From positions 1 to 11,902 of the forward strand of contig DAOVVL010000027.1 in NCBI GenBank assembly GCA_030637205.1: 11,902 nt of DNA, in the 5' to 3' direction. Below the pieces are notes generated by a model. It saw nothing but the letters and a program-made list of their open reading frames with translations, did not search any database and was not told the origin of the DNA. Made by a program: the position numbers and the translations under genes. Positions 5,750 through 11,902 of the stretch are shown here, one piece after another (position 1 is the stretch's first letter; each line of letters starts with the position of its first letter). This stretch comes from Thalassospiraceae bacterium (GTDB lineage: Bacteria; Pseudomonadota; Alphaproteobacteria; Rhodospirillales; Magnetovibrionaceae).

Positions 5750-6351
5750 TGCAAAAAGACGCGGCCGGTTTTGTGTTGGCATCCGCCAGCCCCAGCCGTG
5801 CAGACGTTCTTAAAAACGCGGGTCTTGAATTTGATATCGATCCGCCGGACCTTGACGAAGCCGCTTTAAAAACCGAAATGTCCGCCTGCCCTGCGCGCGA
5901 GGTTGCGTGCGCACTGGCACTGGCCAAGGCACAAATGGTGTCTGCGCGCCATCCCGGGTGTCTGGTTCTAGGCGCCGATCAGGTTTTATTGTTAGGCGGC
6001 GACATGTTTGACAAACCCGCAAACATGAACGAAGCGCGCGCCCACCTGCAGCGCCTGAAAGGGCGTACGCATACTTTGATCGCGGCCATGGCGCTGGTTA
6101 AGGATGGCAAGACCGTGTGGCAATATGACGAAGACGTTCATTTGCAGATGCGCGATTTTTCTGACGCCTTTCTCGATGACTATCTGGCGCTGGCGGGCGA
6201 TAAGGTGCTGTACAGTGTCGGGGCGTATCAGCTGGAAGGTGCCGGGGCGCTTTTGTTCGAGCGCATTGACGGCGACTTTTTCACCGTGCTGGGGTTACCG
6301 TTGTTGGCGTTGCTGGGTTTTCTTCGCAGCCACGGCCATATCCTCAGCTAA
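5749..6351 (+). CDS. maf: Maf family nucleotide pyrophosphatase (YceF-like)
   Basis: Maf proteins hydrolyse non-canonical or modified nucleoside triphosphates to monophosphates. The 200-residue product has the family start FVLASASPSRADVLKNAG (8-25, the SxSxxR motif), an ALAKAQ segment, LGADQVL (73-79), FDKP (about 88-91), LKGRTHTL (105-112), VGAYQLEGAGALLFERIDGD and VLGLPL. The DQV form of the central acidic motif, rather than DTVV, resembles the E. coli YceF branch, which prefers m7GTP; this substrate assignment is an inference. The start overlaps the ppsR stop by one base (TGATG). aroE follows after 22 bases. Confidence 0.94.
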   Translation: MQKDAAGFVLASASPSRADVLKNAGLEFDIDPPDLDEAALKTEMSACPAREVACALALAKAQMVSARHPGCLVLGADQVLLLGGDMFDKPANMNEARAHLQRLKGRTHTLIAAMALVKDGKTVWQYDEDVHLQMRDFSDAFLDDYLALAGDKVLYSVGAYQLEGAGALLFERIDGDFFTVLGLPLLALLGFLRSHGHILS

Positions 6352-6373
6352 ACAGGGCTGTTATAAATAAGTT

Positions 6374-7255
6374 ATGAGCGAACAAGGCAAACAGATCGTC
6401 CCGATTATCAGAGCCGGCGTTATGGGCTGGCCGGTGGACCATTCCCTGTCGCCGGTGGTGCATGGTTTCTGGTTGGATGAACTGGGCATCGATGGCAGCT
6501 ATGAGCGCATCGCGGTGGCCCCTGAAAATTTTGAAGCTGAACTGAAAAGCCTCGCGCAAAAAGGATACGCAGGCGTCAACGTAACGGTGCCGCATAAACA
6601 GGCGGCCATGAACGCGGTTGATACGTGCGATGCAATGGCTGAACGCATTGGCGCGGTTAATACCATTATCGTAAATCCTGACGGTGCCCTTCACGGGTTT
6701 AATACAGACGGTTATGGCTTTATCGAAAACCTCAAAGCGGGCGTACCCGATTTTGATTTTTCGCAAAAGCCTTGCGTAGTTTTGGGTGCGGGCGGCGCTG
6801 CGCGCGCCGTGGTGGCGGCGTTGCTGGACGCGGGCGCACCCGAAGTGCGCATTGTGAACCGCACCGAAGCAAACGCCCGACAGCTGGCCATGGATCTGGC
6901 ACCTTATTGGGATGGCGATCTGGCAGTAGCGCCGTGGGATGCGCGTGGCGATGCGCTGGATGGGGCGGGCCTGCTGGTCAATACCACCACGCTGGGCATG
7001 CAGGGCAAGGGCGCGCTGGAAATTTCGCTGGACGCTTTGCCCACAGACGCCGTGGTCAACGACATCGTCTATGCGCCGCTGGAAACCGATCTTTTGGCCG
7101 CCGCGAAAGTACGCGGCAACACCGTCGTGGACGGGCTGGGCATGTTGTTACATCAGGCGCGCCCCGGTTTTGCGGCGTGGTTTGGCGCTGAGCCGCAAGT
7201 TACCGAGGCCCTGCGCAGCCATGTATTAGACGCGATCAAGGGTGAAAGTGAATGA
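6374..7255 (+). CDS. aroE: Shikimate dehydrogenase (NADP+)
   Basis: Reduces 3-dehydroshikimate to shikimate in the aromatic amino acid pathway. The 293-residue product has the substrate-binding SLSPVVH (24-30), NVTVPHK with the catalytic Lys75, the catalytic Asp112 in GFNTDGYGF, the dinucleotide-binding loop GAGGAARAV (138-146), the NADP-selecting NRT (162-164) and GLGMLLHQ near the C-terminus. A short N-terminal extension (about 12 residues) precedes the core. The ATG at 6374 has only a weak ribosome site. Its TGA overlaps the coaE ATG by four bases (ATGA), indicating coupled translation. Confidence 0.97.
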   Translation: MSEQGKQIVPIIRAGVMGWPVDHSLSPVVHGFWLDELGIDGSYERIAVAPENFEAELKSLAQKGYAGVNVTVPHKQAAMNAVDTCDAMAERIGAVNTIIVNPDGALHGFNTDGYGFIENLKAGVPDFDFSQKPCVVLGAGGAARAVVAALLDAGAPEVRIVNRTEANARQLAMDLAPYWDGDLAVAPWDARGDALDGAGLLVNTTTLGMQGKGALEISLDALPTDAVVNDIVYAPLETDLLAAAKVRGNTVVDGLGMLLHQARPGFAAWFGAEPQVTEALRSHVLDAIKGESE

Positions 7256-7890
7256 GCGCGCGGCCATTTATTCTGGGCCTCACCGGTTCCATCGGTATGG
7301 GTAAAAGCTGGGCGGCCAATGCCTTTCGCCGGTGCGGACTGGCGGTCCACGATGCAGATAAAACCGTTCACACCCTGCTGGGTCCCGGCGGCGCAGCGGT
7401 GGATGAGGTGGCGCGGGCATTTCCCGGTATGAAAAAACATAATGCCATTGACCGCAAAAAACTGGGCGCGCTGGTTTTTGCCGATCCCGAAAAACTGGCC
7501 AAGCTTGAAGCCATTTTGCATCCGCTTGTCTTTATGGCGCAGCGCGCGTTCATCGCGGCCCATGCGCGCCGCCGTACCCGCGCGGTGGTTCTGGATATAC
7601 CGCTGTTGTTTGAAACGTCCGGGCAATTAAAAACCGATGCCGTTTGTGTGGTAAGCGCGCCCCCGTTTGTGCAGCGCCCGCGCGTGTTCGCACGCCCCGG
7701 CATGGACGCAAAACGCCTTGCCGCCATTGAAGCGCATCAACTGCCTGATGCGGTCAAGTGTGCGCTTGCTGATTTTATCATTCCCACCGGTCGTTCCGTT
7801 CGCGAAGGCTTGCGCGTAATCGATGAAATTGTCAAAGTGGCCAATACCGCGTCGCCCCACGCTTGGGGCCCGCACTGGGGAAGACAATAA
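7252..7890 (+). CDS. coaE: Dephospho-CoA kinase
   Basis: Phosphorylates dephospho-CoA on the 3'-hydroxyl, the last step of coenzyme A synthesis. The 212-residue product begins with the P-loop GLTGSIGMGKS (Walker A 12-19), then HDAD (33-36, catalytic Asp region), KLGALVF (70-76), LEAILHPLV (85-93, CoA-binding), VVLDIPLLFET (112-122) and the lid-region QRPRVFARPGM (141-151). The C-terminus (after about 195) is a Pro/Trp-containing tail. It overlaps aroE by four bases and dnaQ starts three bases after its stop, so it sits in the middle of a tight operon. The neighbours share no pathway with it. Confidence 0.94.
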   Translation: MSARPFILGLTGSIGMGKSWAANAFRRCGLAVHDADKTVHTLLGPGGAAVDEVARAFPGMKKHNAIDRKKLGALVFADPEKLAKLEAILHPLVFMAQRAFIAAHARRRTRAVVLDIPLLFETSGQLKTDAVCVVSAPPFVQRPRVFARPGMDAKRLAAIEAHQLPDAVKCALADFIIPTGRSVREGLRVIDEIVKVANTASPHAWGPHWGRQ

Positions 7891-7893
7891 ACC

Positions 7894-8565
7894 ATGCGTG
7901 AAATCGCTCTTGATACCGAAACCACAGGCCTTGATCCAAAGGCCGGGCATCGCATTGTTGAGATTGGTTGTGTTGAAATGATCAACCGGGTTGCGACCGG
8001 CAACACGTATCATCAATACATCAACCCCGAACGCGATATGCCCGCAGAAGCTGAAGCCATTCACGGGCTTTCGCAGAAATACCTTTCAGACTTTCCGCCT
8101 TTTGCGGATGTTGCCGAAGCATTTCTGGAATTTATCGGCACCTCGCAACTGGTCATTCATAATGCCGAATTTGACATGCGCTTCATCAACGCCGAACTGG
8201 ACCAGATAAACATGGAACCGGTGCCTATGGATCGCACGCTGGACACCGTGCGTATGGCGCGCAAAAAATTTCCCGGATCGCCCGCCAACCTTGATGCGTT
8301 GTGCAAACGTTTCAACATTGATAATTCCGAGCGCGATCTTCATGGTGCGTTGCTGGATGCGCGCCTGTTGACGGATGTTTATGTTGAGCTGACCGGTGGG
8401 CGTCAAACCGATTTGGGATTAACCCAGTCGGGCAATGCCACCAGCGAAACATCTATTGAGATGCGCGCCCAGCGCGAAGCCCGCGCCTTTGCCCCCAGCG
8501 CGCAAGAAGAAGCGGCGCACGCAGAATTTATTGAATCCATCACCGACCCGATCTGGCAAAACTGA
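7894..8565 (+). CDS. dnaQ: DNA polymerase III epsilon subunit (3'-5' proofreading exonuclease)
   Basis: Proofreading subunit of the replicative polymerase. The 223-residue product has the DEDDh exonuclease motifs intact: ExoI DTET (Asp7, Glu9), ExoII HNAEFDMRF (Asp94) and ExoIII DLHGALLDARLL (His150, Asp155). The linker contains QTDLGL (171-176), which resembles the beta-clamp-binding motif (QTSMAF in the E. coli linker). The C-terminal EEAAHAEFIESITDPIW segment is the likely alpha-subunit contact. ATG at 7894 follows coaE by three bases with GGGGAAG upstream. It is the last gene of the plus-strand series and lies about 3 kb from the proposed origin. No clean plus-strand terminator follows. 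Confidence 0.96.
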   Translation: MREIALDTETTGLDPKAGHRIVEIGCVEMINRVATGNTYHQYINPERDMPAEAEAIHGLSQKYLSDFPPFADVAEAFLEFIGTSQLVIHNAEFDMRFINAELDQINMEPVPMDRTLDTVRMARKKFPGSPANLDALCKRFNIDNSERDLHGALLDARLLTDVYVELTGGRQTDLGLTQSGNATSETSIEMRAQREARAFAPSAQEEAAHAEFIESITDPIWQN

Positions 8566-8594
8566 CCCCGCCGGGAGGCACACAAAAACACAAC

Positions 8595-8624
8595 GGGCGC
8601 GCCTTCATTTAAGAAAGCACGCCC
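8595..8624 (-). terminator. Intrinsic terminator of the fxsA-secB transcript
   Basis: On the minus strand a 12-bp stem (8613-8624 with 8595-8606, 6-base loop at 8607-8612) uses ten Watson-Crick pairs and two G-U pairs, and is followed by a U-rich GUUGUGUUUUUGUGU. In plus-strand RNA the two wobbles become C-A mismatches and the T-run is lacking, so it acts mainly on secB, 27 bases past its stop. Confidence 0.82.
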
Positions 8625-8650
8625 GCAGTTGTTTGAGCCTGGCTTAGTTG

Positions 8651-9172
8651 TCAGTTTTCGCCTTTTTCGGCAGCCATTTTTTCAACATCCGTCGCAAGGC
8701 CTTCGGCCTGTTGTTTCATGCTGGATTGGTACAGTTGGCCAAAATCAATGGGCTGCAAGGTCAGCGGAACAAAGCCGCCATCGCGCGTGACGTCGGAAAT
8801 GATGCCGCGGGCATATGGGAACAACAAGCGCGGACATTCGATCATCAGCACCGGGCCCATGTGTTCTTCGGGCACATTTACGGTGAACACACCGGCGTAT
8901 TTCAGTTCAACAATGAAACCGACCTGGTCGTCGATCTTCATTTCGCCGCCCAGCGTCAAAACAATTTCAAACGTGTTTTCCGCGCCGTCCATTTTGTTGG
9001 CGCCAAGGTCGACGTTGACGTTCAGTTCTGGTTGCGCGCCCTGCAGCTTGGAAAAAATATCGGGCGAATTGGGGGCCTCAAAAGAGAGGTCCTTGATGTA
9101 CTGCCCATTGATGATCAGGGGCTGCTGGCCTTCTGGTTGGCCGGGCTGTGCTTGGTTGTCGGTGTCGCTCAT
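8651..9172 (-). CDS. secB: Protein-export chaperone SecB
   Basis: Cytoplasmic tetrameric chaperone that keeps preproteins unfolded and passes them to SecA. The 173-residue product has a Gln/Pro-rich N-terminus, then the signature YIKDLSFEAPNSP (25-37), LxxGxEMKIDDQVGFIVELKYAGVF, the EEHMGPVLMIECPRLLFPYARGIISD region and GGFVPLTLQPIDF. The frame continues upstream to a GTG at 9203-9205, but the ATG at 9170-9172 gives the normal N-terminus and has an AGAGGG ribosome site ten bases ahead. It follows fxsA by 80 bases on the same strand and ends before the hairpin at 8595-8624. Confidence 0.97.
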   Translation of the reverse strand: MSDTDNQAQPGQPEGQQPLIINGQYIKDLSFEAPNSPDIFSKLQGAQPELNVNVDLGANKMDGAENTFEIVLTLGGEMKIDDQVGFIVELKYAGVFTVNVPEEHMGPVLMIECPRLLFPYARGIISDVTRDGGFVPLTLQPIDFGQLYQSSMKQQAEGLATDVEKMAAEKGEN

Positions 9173-9252
9173 GGTTGAAATACCCTCTGTTTGAATGATG
9201 TCCACTCGTTACCACGGATTGCTGACCACCACAACGCCACGGTTGGCAGGCT

Positions 9253-9774
9253 TTAATCGGGGGCTTGATCGCCGGCCTTTGCGTCGTCTTTGTCATCGTT
9301 ACCCGCTTCGCTCACCTCAACGAAGTCGCCTTCAATGACGATGCCCTCGACCCCATGAACCGTGTGGGTCTGGCGTGTGCCCGGTTGCCCGGGGTGCATC
9401 GTTGAGCGGGTGCGCGTGTGCATATGGGCGCGAAGCGCAAGACGGCTGCGCAACAAATGTCGCAAACCCGGCACCAGCAGCAAAAAACCCAGCGCATCGG
9501 TCATAAAGCCGGGCGTCAGCAACAGCGCGCCGGCCCCCAGTAAACAGATGCCGTCAAAGGCGCGATCTAGGGGAAAGATGCCCTGTTTCAGGTCCACGTC
9601 GGCGCGCGAAAGCACCTGAAGGCCCTGGGTGCGCACCAGCGAAACCCCGATGATCGCGGTCAGAACCACCAGGCCCACGGTCGACCAACCGCCGATCCAG
9701 CCACCAACCTCAATAAACAGGCCGATCTCGATCAACGGAATTGCAATGAATAACGCTAGTATAATGAAACCCAC
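9253..9774 (-). CDS. fxsA: FxsA family inner-membrane protein
   Basis: Small inner-membrane protein of the FxsA family; E. coli FxsA relieves exclusion of phage T7 by plasmid F, but its normal role is unknown. The 173-residue product has hydrophobic helices at about 1-20, 27-46 and 74-104 with the family motifs IPLIEIGLFIEVGGWIG, ALLLTPGFMTDALGFLLLVP and RxxL after it. A cytosolic tail of about 65 residues follows: a basic, Thr/His-rich stretch (111-140), then an acidic end, as is usual in alphaproteobacterial members. The start is GTG (9772-9774) with AAGGGG five bases upstream. It is divergent from the Tim44-like gene and upstream of secB. Confidence 0.93.
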   Translation of the reverse strand: MGFIILALFIAIPLIEIGLFIEVGGWIGGWSTVGLVVLTAIIGVSLVRTQGLQVLSRADVDLKQGIFPLDRAFDGICLLGAGALLLTPGFMTDALGFLLLVPGLRHLLRSRLALRAHMHTRTRSTMHPGQPGTRQTHTVHGVEGIVIEGDFVEVSEAGNDDKDDAKAGDQAPD

Positions 9775-9950
9775 ACTTGCCCCTTGCCTGACTTAGGCTT
9801 ATGTAATCCAAAATTAGCCGCTCGCAAGCCCTGAGCCTCAACGCTTTTGGCTTAACCGGGTTGCGGCGAACCACCGGCACCACTAACCTAAGGCGAAGCC
9901 GGGCGGATAGCCATATTGTGAACCGCCACATTGCGAACTGAGAGACCTAA

Positions 9951-10685
9951 ATGCCCATTTTCGATATTATTCTTTTTGCCCTGATTGCCGTGTTTTTGGT
10001 GCTGAGGTTGCGTTCAACCCTTGGCCGCCGCGATGGCTTTAATGGACGCCCCGATGAGGGCGAGAACGGCCCCGACAAACCCAACGAATTTGGCAAGCCG
10101 CAAAACAAATCCAAAGGCGGGCCCAAAGACAACGTGATCCGCCTGCCGGAAAACCGCGCCGACGATACCCCGGCGGTGGATGTTTCCATCGGCGAACCGG
10201 AACCCGCAGAAGAAGACGCATTTGAAGACGGCCCATTGAAAGATGGTATCGCCGCCATTGTGAAGGCTGACCCCAGCTTCACCGTTCGCGATTTCACCGA
10301 TGGTTCCAAAATGGCATTTGAAATGATCCTTTCATTTTATTGCGAAGGAAATGCCAAGGCTTTGAAGCCGCTTTTGAGCTCAGAAGTCTACGCCAACTTC
10401 CATTACGCCATCCGTGACCGCGAAGAAAAAGAACAAACCCTCGAAGAAACGTTGGTCGGTATCAACAGCGCCCAAATTGTCGAGGCCACGCTGGTCAACA
10501 ACGAAGCCCAGATTACGGTCAAGTTTGTCAGCGAACAAATCAGCGCGCTGCGCGATACCGACGGCACGGTCATCGAAGGCGATCCCGCCCACGTTGAAAA
10601 GGCGGTGGATTTCTGGACGTTCTCGCGCAACACCCGTTCACGCGATCCCAACTGGGCATTGGTTGCAACGGGTAGCCTCGACTAG
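9951..10685 (+). CDS. Tim44-like domain protein (membrane-anchored)
   Basis: Alphaproteobacterial relative of mitochondrial Tim44, sometimes called TimA. The 244-residue product starts with one N-terminal membrane helix (IFDIILFALIAVFLVLRL, 3-20), followed by a disordered, charged Pro/Gly/Asp-rich linker (about 25-95) and a C-terminal Tim44-like domain (about 95-243) with DPSFTVRDFTDGSKMAFEMI, LLSSEVYANF and the closing FWTFSRNTRSRDPNWALVAT. Its bacterial role is not well established; a link to membrane protein transport is suggested by homology. The ATG at 9951 is preceded by GAGAG. mltA follows after 34 bases, so the two are probably co-transcribed. Confidence 0.93.
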   Translation: MPIFDIILFALIAVFLVLRLRSTLGRRDGFNGRPDEGENGPDKPNEFGKPQNKSKGGPKDNVIRLPENRADDTPAVDVSIGEPEPAEEDAFEDGPLKDGIAAIVKADPSFTVRDFTDGSKMAFEMILSFYCEGNAKALKPLLSSEVYANFHYAIRDREEKEQTLEETLVGINSAQIVEATLVNNEAQITVKFVSEQISALRDTDGTVIEGDPAHVEKAVDFWTFSRNTRSRDPNWALVATGSLD

Positions 10686-10719
10686 GGCCGCCATTTTTCA
10701 ATCACCGAAAGTACAACAC

Positions 10720-11902
10720 ATGCGTCGCCCGTTCATTTTGCCAATATTCGCCGTGGCAACATTGATGTGGGTGGCGGCGTGCGCCCAGCCGGTGATGGTG
10801 TCACTTCCCACAACCGAAACCAAAATCGAAGCAGAAGCCGTAGCGCCAAAAGCGGCGCTTCGCGCACAAACTTTTTCGGCACTGAACGGCTGGCAAAACG
10901 ACCGCCACGCCGAGGCGCTGGTAGCCTTTCAAAAATCGTGTGCGCGCATTAAACCGCAACCCGCAACCCGCATGATGGGTGGAGCCGCAGATATCATCGG
11001 CGGCAAGATCGGCGACTGGCTGGCGGCGTGTGAACACGCAGGCACCATGCAAACGGGCCAGGGCATCAAAAGCGATATTGCCGCGCGGCGTTTTTTTGAA
11101 ACCTGGTTCACCCCCTATCTGGTTAGCGACGCCAACACAAATGAAGGCGCGAACGGTTTGTTCACCGGTTATTTCGAACCCGAACTGAACGGCGCGCTTC
11201 AACCCGGCGGGCCGTACCAAACGCCATTATACGCGCGGCCCAATGATCTCATCAGTGTCAGCCTTGGCCAGTTTGATGAAAGCCTGACCGGCAACACCGT
11301 GTGGGGGCGCATCAAGGACGGGCGGTTGGTACCCTATGCGAACCGTGCCGAGATCGAACAAGGCCGGGCCGGGGTAAAGCTCAAACCTTTGGTCTGGGTC
11401 GATGATCCGGTCGAAGCTTTTTTCCTGCACGTTCAGGGCTCGGGCCGGGTGCGTTTGAATAAAACCGAAGTGATGCGTTTGGGCTTTGCCGGAAAAAACG
11501 GCAAACCCTATAAATCCATCGGCAGATTGTTAATTGATCGCGGCGAAATTTCCGCAGACCGCCTGACCATGGACTCTATTGCCAAGTGGGTGCGCGACCA
11601 CCCCAAACGCGGCCGTGAACTGTTGGTGGAAAACCCGTCATTTATATTTTTCCGCAATCTCACGGGTGACGGCCCCATCGGCAGCCAGGGCGCGGCGCTT
11701 ACGCCCGGGCGTTCACTGGCGGTGGACCGGCGTTTTTTAAGCATGGGTTTGCCGTTGTGGCTTGAAACCCAGCACCCGCTGGATGGCAACCGGCCCTTTC
11801 ACCGTTTGATGGTGGCGCAGGATACCGGCGGCGCAATCAAGGGCGTGGTGCGCGGCGACATCTTTTTTGGTGCGGGAAGCGATGCCAGAAAACAAGCCGG
11901 CA
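10720..11902 (+). CDS. mltA: Membrane-bound lytic murein transglycosylase A (3' partial)
   Basis: Lipoprotein that cleaves the MurNAc-GlcNAc bond in peptidoglycan, leaving 1,6-anhydro-MurNAc. The 394 visible residues run off the window and are probably nearly the whole protein (E. coli MltA has 365). A signal peptide with hydrophobic core FILPIFAVATLMW ends in a lipobox VAAC (Cys21). The MltA domain shows GYFEPE (150-155), FFLHVQGSGRV (234-244) and, in the C-terminal 3D domain, AQDTGGAIKG with the catalytic Asp368, then RGDIFFG (379-385) with Asp380. The ATG at 10720 gives a proper signal peptide but has only a weak ribosome site (GAAAG). The gene follows the Tim44-like gene by 34 bases. Confidence 0.95.
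   Translation, partial: MRRPFILPIFAVATLMWVAACAQPVMVSLPTTETKIEAEAVAPKAALRAQTFSALNGWQNDRHAEALVAFQKSCARIKPQPATRMMGGAADIIGGKIGDWLAACEHAGTMQTGQGIKSDIAARRFFETWFTPYLVSDANTNEGANGLFTGYFEPELNGALQPGGPYQTPLYARPNDLISVSLGQFDESLTGNTVWGRIKDGRLVPYANRAEIEQGRAGVKLKPLVWVDDPVEAFFLHVQGSGRVRLNKTEVMRLGFAGKNGKPYKSIGRLLIDRGEISADRLTMDSIAKWVRDHPKRGRELLVENPSFIFFRNLTGDGPIGSQGAALTPGRSLAVDRRFLSMGLPLWLETQHPLDGNRPFHRLMVAQDTGGAIKGVVRGDIFFGAGSDARKQAG

Noticed and set aside
9173..9205. GTG start adding 11 residues to SecB
   Set aside because: The ATG at 9172 has the better ribosome site and matches the family N-terminus.
9710..9931. 73-codon minus-strand reading frame upstream of and overlapping fxsA
   Set aside because: Overlaps the fxsA start in another frame, has an Arg/Leu-rich low-quality sequence and no recognisable family.
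1..11902. A new defence, mobile or biosynthetic system
   Set aside because: All full-length genes are recognisable conserved housekeeping genes. There are no integrase, transposase, toxin-antitoxin or CRISPR-like repeats, and no tRNA or rRNA. The novelty lies in regulation and the probable origin, not in new genes.

Overview
The window looks like a chromosomal segment of an alphaproteobacterium. The inference rests on gene content and order: a ferrochelatase/HemJ/HemE haem set next to rho, a Tim44-like protein, SecB beside FxsA, MltA, and a PpsR-Maf-AroE-CoaE-DnaQ run. G+C looks moderate (roughly mid-50s to 60% by eye). A Rhodospirillales-type lineage would fit, but I cannot fix the genus. 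There is no mobile element, CRISPR array, rRNA, tRNA or defence system; almost everything is conserved housekeeping DNA.

Layout. Positions 1-180 hold the Gly/Lys-rich tail of an unidentified plus-strand gene that converges on rho; a strong hairpin (219-252) lies between them. From 4486 down to 278 the minus strand reads hemE, hemH, hemJ, rho, i.e. late haem synthesis followed by the transcription termination factor. From 4931 up to 8565 the plus strand reads ppsR, maf, aroE, coaE, dnaQ, closely packed and partly overlapping. Then come a minus-strand pair (fxsA then secB, 9774 to 8651), a divergent spacer, and a plus-strand pair (Tim44-like gene, then mltA, cut by the window end).

The most notable region is the 444-bp gene-free gap between hemE and ppsR (4487-4930). 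In several alphaproteobacteria, including Caulobacter and Rickettsia, the chromosomal origin lies between hemE and this very neighbour. Here the gap contains a pure A/T stretch with an 18-bp perfect palindrome, one good and several degenerate DnaA-box-like nonamers, a repeated TCACC motif, a CtrA-like site and a GANTC site, and the flanking operons point away from it on both sides. I propose it as oriC.

Two further regulatory points stand out. The rho mRNA leader is extremely C-rich and G-poor (about 48% C and 8% G over 90 nt), as expected of a Rho-binding rut site, which suggests autoregulation. An 8-codon leader ORF with a good Shine-Dalgarno overlaps the hemJ start and may couple its translation. 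These are readings of the sequence, not tested facts.
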